A stretch of DNA of 64,000 nt, from assembly GCA_964007475.1 (NCBI GenBank), contig OZ023273.1, positions 60,717,834 through 60,781,833 on the forward strand, given 5' to 3'. The translations under genes were made by a program, and so were the position numbers. Shown here piece after piece: positions 12,541 to 24,159 of this stretch. Under the pieces are notes generated by a model. The model saw nothing but the letters and a program-made list of their open reading frames with translations, had not been told where the DNA came from and made no database searches. Within the stretch, counting starts at the first letter, position 1. Every line of letters starts with the position of its first letter. The DNA is from Hybos culiciformis. Taxonomy: Eukaryota; Arthropoda; Insecta; Diptera; Hybotidae.

Positions 12541-13195
12541 TTAACTGTTGTATCTGGGATCTACACAATTTTATGAAATTTTCAGTTTAATAAAAGAAAC
12601 AGAAAATTATATTGAAATTAATGTGAGTGACATAAAACAAAAGGATCATAAAATTAAGATCCTTGAATTATATTTTAATAATTTTCGGTGTTTGAAATTC
12701 CGAATTTAAAACTTGTGGACTAAACCAAATTTTTCAGTGTTTTTCAATATAACATCTCTAACTATAACACATTCGCAAATTGAAAATAAGCTTCTTAACT
12801 ATCATCAATAATTCGAAAACATTGATGTTGTGATTCATAAAATAATAATATATTTACGTGAGTAAAAAAATAAATAAGGTGAACGAGTAAAAGGATAAAA
12901 ATGGTAGATTTTGGAAACCATTAAAGAAAAAAATAAAATCAGAAAATACTTGTACTTAAAGTGATTGATTGGCATTAAATTTTTAATTGTACAGCAATAT
13001 TTCCAGAGAACAAGGCCTAGAATTTAGTGTTCATCCTTAACACTTAAATTATGATAGTGATATGAATGAAGAGCACCATATTATTTTTTATGAATGGGTT
13101 TCTATGGAATTATAAAATATGTAGGATTTTTTAAAATACAGGATTTGCAAATACATAAAATTTTAGCGATTTAATTTTCGTTGCCTAAATACTTA

Positions 13196-13717
13196 TGCCT
13201 TGTTTATAGCTAATTTAGCTATCTAAAAAAATGGTACCGTAAAAACCGATTTTCTATGTTATTAAGTTATTATTCTATTTATATTTAAGCAAATTTACTG
13301 AAAACGAAGATATTAATTTTATCTATTTTTCGTAAAAAGAATTATTTAAAAACATTTTCAAATAATTAAGGAAATTTAATTAATTTTTTTTGCTATCTGA
13401 AAAATTTCATTACTTCACAAAATTATTTTTTTTTTGTTTCTTTTTCATTACGTTTCCTTCCTATCTGAATTTTTTTTTCAGATAACTATTTTTGTAAAAA
13501 AAATTTCAGATGATTAAAAAAAAGAAATCAAATGTAATTTTAATTAAAAAAAAAAAAATTATGTTTTTTAAATTAAAAAAATTAAAGTTAAACTTTCTAA
13601 ATAAAAAAAAAAATATGAACCCATGCAGTTGATTTTTTGCTTTCAGGTAAGATTAGCTGTGAATAGGTTTCCGAACATTCCAAAAATTACTTTACGGTGG
13701 TAGCTATAAACAAGGCA
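13196..13717 (+). mobile_element. TTA-flanked MITE, family A, copy 1
   Basis: The 522-bp element starts TGCCTTGTTTATAGCTA and ends TAGCTATAAACAAGGCA, giving 17-bp perfect terminal inverted repeats. It is flanked on both sides by TTA (13193-13195 and 13718-13720). A 3-bp TTA/TWA duplication is the signature of PIF/Harbinger-like transposition. There is no transposase. The interior carries several copies of TATCTGAA or its complement (near 13390, 13462, 13479 and 13506), which could be subterminal binding sites. A second copy in opposite orientation lies at 36409-36824. Confidence 0.82.
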
Positions 13718-13907
13718 TTATAAATACATTTATAATGAACGTCTAGTTTACACTTAACTGAAGTTTTCATGATTTTGCAACAACGCATTCTTATCAAATA
13801 AAAATGGAAAAAAATTTAATGCTGATTATCAACTGATCATTTACACTCATTTACTGGTTTATTCCATCTTTTTTGATATTTTCATTTACTAAAAACTTTT
13901 TGCAAAT

Positions 13908-14430
13908 GAACTGTTATTTTTGAAAGTGGTATAAGTCCATTTTCTCATTTATCATTTTTTCATGTAAATATGGAGAGAAGGTGGCTATACCTGACTAAAA
14001 TTACCATTAACTCATTTTTTTTAAAAAGTGGACTTAGGGACTGTTCACAAATTACGTAACGGCCTAGGGGGGGGGGGTTTGAAAATTTGTTACGGTTTGT
14101 TATGGGGGTGGGGGGTGTTTAAAAAAATGTTATGTAACCAAATTTCCTCCTTTTTATAAAAAAAATTACACTAAATATAATATTATGCACGCAAAAAAAA
14201 ACTTAAGTTATAATGAATTTTGTTTTGTTTATTCGAATAAAAAAATTGTTCAAAAAGTAATTTAAAAAGTGTTTAACTTTTGTTACGTTATTCTTCTGGG
14301 AGGGGGGGGGGGTCTTCGGAATTTGTTACGATCTGGTCCAAGGGGGGGGGGGGGGGATTTAAAAACGGCATAAATAGCGTTACGTAATTTGTGAACAGTC
14401 CCTTATACCACTTTCAAAAAAAAACAGTTC
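13908..14430. mobile_element. Hairpin element interrupted by a MITE
   Basis: The left arm (13908-13943) reads GAACTGTTATTTTTGAAAGT then GGTATAAGTCCATTTT. The right arm is its inverted copy but is split: AAAAAGTGGACTTA lies before 14037, and TACCACTTTC then A-run then CAGTTC follows (14406-14430). Removing the inserted MITE together with one TTA restores a right arm of about 39 bp. The original element would have been roughly 155 bp with arms of about 36 bp, a short foldback or MITE. Its own ends and target duplication are not certain. Confidence 0.65.
14037..14402. mobile_element. TTA-flanked MITE, family B, with G-runs
   Basis: The 366-bp element has 25-bp perfect terminal inverted repeats starting GGGACTGTTCACAAATTACG, flanked by TTA at 14034-14036 and 14403-14405. 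The ends and TTA duplication fit a PIF/Harbinger-type non-autonomous element. The + strand carries G-runs of 11 (14067-14077), 5+6 (near 14104-14115), 3+11 (near 14298-14312) and 15 (14342-14356), extraordinary in a genome this AT-rich. It sits inside the right arm of the hairpin element 13908-14430. Confidence 0.85.
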
Positions 14431-15626
14431 AATAACAAGTTGCTAAACTTTATTGAGTATTATTGACATATCATATGTAAGTACAATGTACTATCAGAAA
14501 ATAATATCACAAATTGAAGAAAGAAAGAAAAGCATAATAATCGTGAATCTGTTTAAAAAAAATTTTCCAACTTTTGAGAATTCATATGATTGAGATTATT
14601 TTTTACATTATGAAAATAAACAACAGTTTTTTCATAAACATTAAAATTATTTATTTCTCCAATACCTAATATGTTTGTTGTATACCTAATAATCGAATTT
14701 TTTTTCTTTTTATTTTTAATTTTCAGATTTATGCTCCCTTCATCTTTTACACTTTATAAATTTCAAATCATTTGCATTCTGGTTTTTCAACAGAAAACAA
14801 CATTTTTGTCGCATGTAAAATGCAAAATAACAAACATATAATAAATAATATCCTTTTAAAAATTCTCCCCTTATGATTGCATGGTAAAAATCAGTTAAAT
14901 TATTTATTTCCTTTTTCTAGTAAGAATAAAATAAAAATCTCTTTATCACCCATTTGTTTTCTCTTTAATCCTATAAGAAAATTTCAGCTATATTATCGAC
15001 TTCGGGAAATTGTTATTTTTGTTACTACTGATTAATAGATGTCGCTAATTATTATACTGCAGCCGAAAAGACTGCCAAAACAAATAATTTTTCATAACTA
15101 TGTAGTACGATTCAACTTTTATTTAGTTTTATCGGAAATTTTTTTCCGAATAGGAGATCATCAGGAGCTACATTCTGTAACTATACTTTGAGCGAAATTT
15201 TTACCTAATTTTATTAGTTTAGAAAGAAAATTTAGTTAAAAATGTTTCTCAAACAACATTTAGTTCATGAAAAATATTCGAAAATATAAATGTTGAATAA
15301 ATTGTGATAGATAATGTAAGTGAAGTATGTTAAAGAACATTTTAAAATTTTTGCATCCCTGTAAGCCTTGCGTAATATTAATTTGTAAAATTTCAATTAA
15401 AATGTTGACACTTTAATTTAATTATTTAGGATTTAATTAACACATATTTATGAATACTTATCGTTTACATTATGTGTTAAATTCCAAATACCGCAAATTA
15501 AAAATATTATTATGAAAAATCCATCAACAACATGCCAAGATGAATTCATTCCCTTTGATTATATATATGGCTAGTTTTGACATAAATTGTGACAAAAATT
15601 GTGCTGTGAATTTTCACAGCAAGAAT
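14431..15626. other. AT-rich stretch, no gene seen
   Basis: No gene or paired repeat visible; a small hairpin GCTGTGA/TCACAGC lies at 15603-15620. Confidence 0.6.
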
Positions 15627-15703
15627 ATTGTTAAACAATACCTATACACATATAAAGAATAAAGCCTTATTTTTCTAATGGTTATAATTGTTAAACAATA
15701 CCT
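15627..15703. repeat. Two 17-bp repeats, period 60
   Basis: ATTGTTAAACAATACCT occurs at 15627-15643 and again at 15687-15703. The motif is itself palindromic in ATTGTTAAACAAT. The first copy opens the 47-bp direct repeat described next. Confidence 0.8.
15637..15683 (+). repeat. 47-bp direct repeat, left copy
   Basis: Begins AATACCTATACACATATAAA and ends CTAATGGTT. The second copy at 16345-16391 differs at about two positions. The two copies bracket the 570-bp palindrome, implying that the whole 707-bp block arose by duplication or insertion. Confidence 0.8.
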
Positions 15704-15778
15704 AAAACTGAAATTTGATATAGTTTCTGGTCTCATGTCCATATTTAATGTATTTTTTTGTTAACGACTGTATATAAT

Positions 15779-16349
15779 GTATTAATTAATAATAAAACGA
15801 CCAATTTAACAGACAAAGGTAATTGTTATTTATTTTACGTTTCGATGATCGGTTGTCATCTTCATCAGAAATATAATTATACTGCTAGAAATATTAATGC
15901 GTCATAGATACAATTTATTATGTTTTTAAAACATTATTAATACAAAAATTCTATCAAATCAACACTTTAATTAATTAAAAAACACTTCATAAAAGTTACA
16001 TATATAAAAAATTGTATAAAAAATTTTTTTATAAAATTTATTCGTCAAATGTTGGAACTTTACAGTAAAGTTCGAACATTTGACGAATAAATTTTATAAA
16101 AAAATTTTTTATACAATTTTTTATATATGTAACTTTTATGAAGTGTTTTTTAATTAATTAAAGTGTTGATTTGATAGAATTTTTGTATTAATAATGTTTT
16201 AAAAACATAATAAATTGTATCTATGACGCATTAATATTTCTAGCAGTATAATTATATTTCTCATGAAGATGACAACCGATGATCGAAACGTAAAATAAAT
16301 AACAATTACCTTTGTCTGTTAAATTGGTCGTTTTATTATTAATTAATAC
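15779..16349. repeat. Near-perfect 570-bp palindrome
   Basis: The left arm (15779 to about 16065) and right arm (about 16067 to 16349) are reverse complements with essentially no spacer; the centre is CTTTAC-A-GTAAAG at 16060-16072. By eye there are only three substitutions per roughly 280 bp and a small length difference in an A/T run. The outer ends are GTATTAATTAATAATAAAAC and its complement. Each arm contains a CTGATGA-like...GAAACG motif followed by TAAAATAAATAAC. It could be a foldback transposon, an inverted tandem insertion of a retroelement 3' end, a hairpin-RNA locus, or an assembly artefact. Unique flanks and the mismatches argue against pure artefact. No open frame fits a protein. 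Confidence 0.9.
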
Positions 16350-16391
16350 CTATACACATATAAAGAATAAAGCCCTATTTTACTAATGGTT
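16345..16391 (+). repeat. 47-bp direct repeat, right copy
   Basis: Second copy of the repeat at 15637-15683, overlapping the last bases of the palindrome (AATAC). It runs up to the edge of the next MITE. Confidence 0.8.
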
Positions 16392-16405
16392 TTTTTCTTT
16401 TTTTA

Positions 16406-16902
16406 AGGGGCCCATTCACTAGCAACTTAGTTGTCAACGTTGTTGTCAACATGCAACATGCGACTAGGTTGAGGTTGAGTCTGTGTGGGTTAGTTGTCGA
16501 CGAATTTTCATGTTGGCGATTAAGTTGAAGAAAATCAAAATGATTTGATTTTTTATGGATGTTGACAACCATGGAAGTTGATGACATAGTTGTGAACATC
16601 AGATGTGAATTTTATTTTGTGTAGAAGCTCCACTGGAGGCCAATCTTTTCAATGAATGTGCCAAATTACTTAATTCTAAAAAAGTAGTTCTTTTCTTGAG
16701 ATTAAAATAACAAATTGCATATTATTCGGGCAGTAAAAAAATTAAATTAGATTAAAAAGTTATTAACGTTAATTAATTGGGTATAGATATAATATTTGTG
16801 AAACAGAAAAATAAGGTCGTGCCACAATTAGCACGGGTGCCACAGTTTGGCCATGACTACAGACCGAACCGAACTAAGTTGCTACTTAGTGTATGGGCTC
16901 CT
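16406..16902. mobile_element. TTA-flanked MITE, family C (PIF/Harbinger-like)
   Basis: The 497-bp element starts AGGGGCCCATTCACTAGCAA and ends with the imperfect complement (…GTATGGGCTCCT); the inverted repeats are about 30 bp with a 4-base gap. TTA flanks it at 16403-16405 and 16903-16905. GGGCCC-type ends plus TTA are characteristic of PIF/Harbinger elements. The interior near the left end has tandem GTTGTCAAC/GTTGACAAC motifs. The 74-codon reverse frame over it is not a gene. Confidence 0.82.
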
Positions 16903-16905
16903 TTA

Positions 16906-19834
16906 GACATAAAAATCTAATAAATCTAGACCGCGTCTCTAATGGATTTTCGTATAAACTTTTTGAAGAGAGTATAATAGAAGGTCAAAATTTGCTATAA
17001 AGAATAATAAGGTCCACTGTGCTCCATGTATTGCAATAATTATCGGATTTTGGACAAATCCAGAGATAAAAGAATTTCAATGTTTTCCAATTTTGATATT
17101 TATTTTTATCATTATTAATAAAAATTTTGGTTTTTTAAACAATAGGTATATAATATATTATCGAAAATTTTTTCTTGATATAATACAATTTCTGCTATTT
17201 TAGTTTTTTAAATACGTCACACTTTCACGCTGTGAGTCCTTAGACCTTAGCCCTGCATAATTAAAATACAGAACTGTTGTAACGATTGAAAGTTGACATA
17301 AAATTTTATTCATATATTTCTAACTAACTTGTTAATTATATTAACTATTTTTAAAAGAACAATTTGTCATTTAAGTATACATTAAAATAGAAAATATGTT
17401 GATTTTGAAGATTAAAATAAATTTTTATAGAAAAAGTTGCCAACAGTTGAGACCTTTATAATTAGAAATCAAAATTCTGCTACCTTAATTATAATATTGA
17501 TGATTTTATAATAATTCACATTAGAAGTTTTTGTTTTTTAAAGATTAAAAAAAGAAGATATTACTAACTATTCATTACTTAAAAAATAATTTATATGATT
17601 ATTGATTTCACAACTTCAAATTTATTTACCTACATATTTAAAAGAAGAAGATACGTATATATAAGTATTTAATATTTTACGCGGAAAAAGTTTTTTCGAA
17701 TTTTGTTTTATCAAGGAAAACAAAAACTTTTCTTTTAGTTTTTGCCAGAGTAAAACAAATTTTAGCTTAAAAATAAATAATTTTTCAAAAAAAAGTAATG
17801 AAATTGGTTATAAAATGCATATACATATATTTCATAATGTTAATGCATGGATATTACAAAGCTTATGCTCAGAATTACATTAATTTTTATTCATTATCGA
17901 ATATCGAATAATTAAATACTCCAATATTTTTTTCAAAATCTGAATTAGCCATAAATTCTAAAATTAATATTTTGTTAGTTTACCAAGTCAATTTTATTGT
18001 AAGCAAAGAGAATATTGAGAATGCTATAATATAATTAGGATGCTAAGAATAACGAATTCAAATGCTTCACAATTTTAGTTTCAAACAATTTTTACTTTTA
18101 ATATAATTCTTATAAATAAATTTTTTAATTTGCATATTCCAATTTTTCGTAAACCTACAAAATATATACCGGTAAACGCTCGTCTACAATCATCGCGCAA
18201 AAAGCCTTTGCTCGCAAGCTATGTGATCACAAATAACAAATAAACAAATTCAAAAATTGGAAAAAAAAAAAAGTAATAATAGTAATCAACTTAACTGACC
18301 CGCGTCAAATAAAAATTTTGAGCTTATAATATTAAACTTTTAATTCGCAGGTTGAGTTGGACCAAATTTTCAATTGTGACACGATGGTCTCATGCGACAT
18401 CGTTAAGTGCTTTTTGCCTTAAGACCATTGGAAGTTTTCTCTAACTGTATATTAGATGAGTTGCCAACCTGTGCTCAACTAAGTATTTCTATTATAATTT
18501 ATAATTATAAATTGCTTATTCATTTCTTCTTGTATAACCCAAGTTATTAATTCTAAATCCCATAATTAAATTAATATTTTTAATCATATTCTATTTTTTA
18601 TTTAAAAGGAAAATAATAATAAATAAAATAATAAAGATATTAATGTATGTTGTAGCACTAAATTGAAAGAATATAAAAAATTAAATCTATACACATAAAA
18701 AAGAATTTACATTTTCATTTATTGAACTTATATCCACTTAAAACTGGATGTGCGTTGCAAGTCTTTCAAAACTTTAAAAACGCAGGAAGAATGCATTTAA
18801 GGAAATTTTTCTCATCATACTCTTTTTTAATGCAACAATGCACAAATTTTAAAAATACGAAAAAAAAAACTTTGAAACTATATGTACATACATACTACAT
18901 GTACATCCATAGATCTGTACATAATATATGTTATTTTAACACTTTTGGGGGTGTTTAAATGAAGACTACATTAAAAAATTGTGTTATTAAAAAAAAAAAG
19001 TTTAATAATAAAACAAATAAATTTTAAATGCACCTTATATATTCAGACAATAAAATGCATTTGCACTACTATTTATTTTGAACAAAAAAAAAAACAGTTT
19101 TTGAATAAAATAGTGGGTCCAAACATACATTAAAATCCTGTTAAAAAACCAATCTTTATTGTGATGAGCTATTATGGTTGTTTCAAAATAAAACATTAAA
19201 ACTCGACGAGCCTTGATGTATGAAGTACTGTCTCAAATCCGGCTTGATACAGTAATGATTTTATACTGTCAGGTTCAGAGAGTTAAAATGTACCATCTTT
19301 CTGTTATTCACGTTCCACCATCATATGTTGAACGTCACTGCAGAATCTTATAGCGTATAAGACTACCTGTATTCTTACAATTTATTTTATTCCAAGGACG
19401 AGCGAATTTGAAGCTTAAGTAGCCAATTGGGTCAATGGAAAATAGAATGAGCAATGAATTGGGGAGTTCAATTTCTAAAGTACTTGTGGCTTGTGGTTTC
19501 AATAATTTTTAATAATATATTTTATAAATTTTATATTTTGCATGAAAAGAAAATATTTAAGAAGCAGAAGATAAAAAATAACGTAAAATATGAATATTGA
19601 TTATTGGAACTTTTAAAATAGAATATTTGGTTAAAATATTGGAATTGTTAAATTGAATTTTTGGTTCAAAGTACTTAGAATGAATTAGGTTTGTACTTAT
19701 GGTGTGGTTTGGATAAAAGTATAAAAGAATAAATTTGATTAAATAAGCGAGCCATCAATTTAGCTGTAGGGAGAATGAAATTATAACGTATACGTATAGA
19801 TAAAAGTTTAAGCTGTTTAAAAGAAGAAAATTTA
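16906..19834. other. AT-rich stretch, no gene seen
   Basis: No supported gene. GC-richer patches near 18165-18230, 18340-18480 and 19200-19440 have stops in all frames and no recognisable motif; they may be old transposon debris. Confidence 0.5.
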
Positions 19835-19842
19835 CATTAGTG

Positions 19843-20610
19843 CAGTGGCGTAGCGAGTTTAACTCGCGCCCGGGGCACAATACCTTTTTAACGCCCCCCC
19901 CCCCCATTCGAAAACCATATATTATTAAATGTAAAATATACTCGCAAATTAATAAATAAATAAAGTAAAATAAATAAAGTCATAGGCTCAAGCTAGGCTT
20001 TAAATTTGAGACAAAAAATTTAGTTGAGAAAACAAAACTATATAGATTTTGAAATGTATATGATCAACTAGAATTTGCTCAAAATATACCTATTATTTAT
20101 TTTACATATTTATAAAGAAATATTTTAAAAACACGCAGTTTTAAAACAATAAAAAATTAAATATTTATTATCTCTATAGAGATATATATTTAAACATAAT
20201 ATGATTATAATACTAATTACTATGTCTAAATTTTCCTTGTTTTTGATGAATCAAATTTATCAATAATATCATCAAAGTTGATCATTTCAAATTTTTCTCT
20301 TTCCACACTTAAAAATTCCCTGACATTTCCCTAACACAAAAATAAAATTCCTTAAATCTAAAGAAAACCAAATCCGAAGACGTACCATTTCTATTATAAA
20401 TATATTATTACAGTTCCTTTTTTCCTTTCTATTTTCGAATTAACATTTATTAAATTACACTGGCACTAAATTTAAAACATATTTTCCACAAATCAATTAT
20501 GATAAAAATAAAAATTATCCAGCAATTTTCTGTTTTGCGGACTATTTAGCGCCTTTTTGAGTAGCGCCCGGGCATAATACCCCCCCTTGCCAACCCTCAC
20601 TACGCGACTG
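19843..20610. mobile_element. Non-autonomous hAT element
   Basis: The 768-bp element has ends CAGTGGCGTAGCGAG and, on the other strand, CAGTCGCGTAGTGAG, matching at 13 of 15 positions. It is flanked by a perfect 8-bp duplication CATTAGTG (19835-19842 and 20611-20618). The 8-bp duplication and CAG...CTG termini are diagnostic of the hAT superfamily. Both ends are followed by a GCGCCCGGG block; the left end also has a run of 12 C. The interior is A/T-rich with no transposase, so mobilisation would need a related enzyme in trans. Confidence 0.9.
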
Positions 20611-20618
20611 CATTAGTG

Positions 20619-23600
20619 ATCTAATAATAATTAACAAAAAATTAGCCTGGCATCCAACATCCAATCTAAATTTTGTATTGGCGGCCCCTCACGTAATGAT
20701 AAGTTTTTAAATCATGGTTTAGCCTTGATGAAATTTTAAAAATAAATACAACCTTAGCACAAATACTTGTCACATTGTTGAAATTTTGGTGAAAAATTTA
20801 AAGTTTTTAGTTTTTCGGTGCGGGTTAAGACAATTTTCTTGCAACCATGTCTTTTACCAATTATTTCAAGTTGAAAATTAGAAATGTTGTGAACTAATAA
20901 ATGAGACACATGTATATTTCGGTAGGTACTGAAATTGTCACAATAAACGATTATGTCATGAATTTTGCATGCATTTTGATGTTATGGAAACTTCGGAATC
21001 TAAATAAATAACCAAAAAAAAAAAAGATTTATTTTATTTATAATTGCCAAACTGCATTTTTCGTAACATGGAAAAAAATTTTTTTAATGCATTACAAGAT
21101 AAGTACGTCAATAAAAATTGAACTGTAAGAAAAACATTTCGTAGTCAAAATAAAATAAAGAAAAAGCAATAAAAGTGAACGCAATAATTTGTTCTTAACT
21201 TTTTATTAGAAAAATAAAAACTTAATTTGAACAATTTACACAAGCGGTTTTTTTTTTATTTTTATTCTCAACAAACATAAAGATTTTCAATGGAGTTTTG
21301 CAAAATGTTAATGAAGTGACATTTTTTTAACATAAGGACAAATATAAATTGATGTATCCAATAAATTTCATGGTGCAGTGAAATTATATTTATTCTGCCA
21401 TTTTTTCTCTTCCTCGAGCTGTAATACTTTATATAAAAACATTATCTGGTACGGGCTAAAAAGGTTAACTTTATCTGAAACCAGACTTAATATTTCTTAA
21501 CTGAACTTTTCTTTGCTTTCCTGAAAATAAGCGAAAATATCTTATCAATGATATAGCGAATCGTAATGGCCAAACAATTTACTTGCTATATTTTCTATTA
21601 AATATACTTGTTGGTTTGCTCTTTTAAGTAATTTGATACACTTAGTATTACGATGTAACGAAGCTGATACCAGAAAAATAAGATGCATTGCAGAGATTAA
21701 TGACTCACTGCAAATAAATTTTAACTTTGGAAGGGGTCATGGTTTGAGAGCTATTGAGAACGATTGTCTTAGCTGAGTAAAGACTTAGCACATAGTCTGC
21801 AAAACAAATTCATCTTGCGATTGTTATCAAGAAATATTCTCAAATATCTAACAAATATTTTAGATGTTTTGTATAAATAAATATACAACAAAATTATTGA
21901 AGATTTAATCAATAAATTTTTTAGACAATACACACTTTTGGGCAGATTTTTACCAACATAAATTCGTATTTCGCTTAAATTTATTATTGTTTATTTCACT
22001 TTTGATAATACAGAACAAAAAAAAATATTAAACTTATATTATTTTGTTTCGTTTACTTTTAGATATTTAAGGTCTTCATATAGAAAATCTTACATCTAAT
22101 AAAATTTAGATTTTTAAAAATAATGCCACAATACTAAAAATTAATATTAAAAAAATAAAAATTTATGTTAAAAAATATGTATTAGGTTTATTATCGTATT
22201 ATTATTGCTTACATATATAATTTTTATTTAATTTCTTATGACTTTTATTTTCGTTCTTACATCAATATTATGTCAATGTCAATTATGGCAAACCATTTAT
22301 TTTTAGAACAATAAAATTAATTTTCATTATTTCCAGTAATTCCAGAACGACCTGCTTTAAGCCTTTAAAGCTGACAATGTTCACAATGTTGAGAAGATAA
22401 TAAAAAGATTGTAAAAAAATGTGAAAACAAAATACTGAAAAATTCGATGAAAACGACAGAGTTAACAACCAACGATCAGGTATCGCCGCCTAGTCTTTAA
22501 GATGTCTTTGGCTAGTCATATGCCGAAAAATTATATAAACATATAATAATTATACGTATAATGGTACTTAAAAATAAGCTTATTCTGATTAATTATCTGA
22601 ATACACGTACCTACGTATTCATGCTAAAAGAAAAACCGATAACAAATTAAGTTTTCACGAGAATTCTATCTTAGCTAACATATGTATATGTATGTACCCA
22701 ATAATGTATGTAACCCAATAATAATATTATTAAAATGTGAATCAAAAATGTTTCATTAAGAATCTTTTTAATTTTTTTTTTTTTGATAATAAAATCAAAG
22801 ACATCACAAAATAATAAAAGCTTTTTCAAATTAAAACCGTTTAAACACCTTACATAATAAAATTTTATTAACATTTTTACCTATAAAAATTATACTTATT
22901 TTGTTTTCTTGTTTATTATTTTGTGTACAACATTTTTTTTTATTTCCATGCAAGAGGGTAGTAATTCATTCGTTTCTACCATTCATGTACAAAATTATAT
23001 TTATTGTATTGTGGTAAATATATTATTGTGGAAACATTTCTGGGGCGCTTTATTATATGCGAATAGGAATAACTTTTTAATATTTCTTTAACGTTTATTT
23101 TTTATTTTTTGAAAGATTTAAATCTTATTCATATTCAGAATAAAATAATGAAGAAAAATAAATTTTCGGAACTTTAAAATTAGCAAATTCTGTTTAGGCG
23201 AGTTTTAAGAAAAACTAACTTCAAGTTTAAATCTTTTTGAAGGCCTAAAATAATTCACTAATTCATTAATTCACAATCAAAGAATATTTAAAAGTATACT
23301 CAGCTTTTGATACATGATTTATTTCCCTATATATCTGGTTTCTAATATATAATCTTTATTAAACTAAATTTCTAATTTTAATACAATTTGAATGAGGTTT
23401 TGATTAAGATTAGGTGATTCTGAACTATACATCGTTCGTGAAAAAATATCACAATATCTTGAAAATTCATTTCATTTAGAATTTTCTAAGAGTCGGTCAA
23501 AATTCTTTTATAATTTATAATCAAATTTACATGCATATAGTCGAAAGTAATATAATTTGTAAATCGATTATTACAACAATAATGTTAGACTATGTGAAAT

Positions 23601-24073
23601 CTTCATTATATATTATGTATATGAAGTCCATCATAAAAAACCAATATAATAAAAATATTGGTTTTAATTGCACATACTATTAGTCACGTGGACAATGTTT
23701 ATTGAACGATATTAAATATTTGGTGAATAAAAAATTTATTAAAGGGGTGAAGGTTAAAAATGTTTACAGTCAATATATGCGATTTAACTGTCTTGAAATT
23801 TCTTCAATTTACACTTGTATGGTTTTATTTTTAACCGAAAAAGTGGTTTGTAGCGCGCGTCAGCCAAAGTTATAATACAGTAATAAATAATAATAAATTT
23901 AAAAAAAAAACTGATGCGCTTGTTTCACTCAAAAGTAATCTTTCAAGTTCAATTAAACGATATATTCCGATTTCAATCAATGTCGATATCTTACAGGCTG
24001 ATTTTTGTACTCTATTTTTCTTTTAAAAAGTAAGCTTGTTTTGCAACAACATTAGTTTAGCACTTGTCTAAAT
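20619..24073. other. AT-rich stretch, no gene seen
   Basis: No gene recognised. A perfect 11-bp-stem hairpin (AAAACCAATAT/ATATTGGTTTT) lies near 23637-23664. A slightly more complex region at 21640-21800 has no readable frame. Confidence 0.55.
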
Positions 24074-24159
24074 ATGCAAGTAAGGAATGAAAAAGAGAAG
24101 CTTGAACTCGATCACGAAAAAGAAAATCTTCTCGCCCGAATATTTATAGGGAAATAAAT

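Noticed and set aside
16375..16599. 74-codon reverse open frame
   Set aside because: It covers the left end of a MITE, including its inverted repeat.
24074..24157. 27-codon frame MQVRNEKEKLELDHEKENLL
   Set aside because: The charged, helix-like composition caught the eye, but it is too short, lacks splice or start context, and frames of this size are expected by chance.
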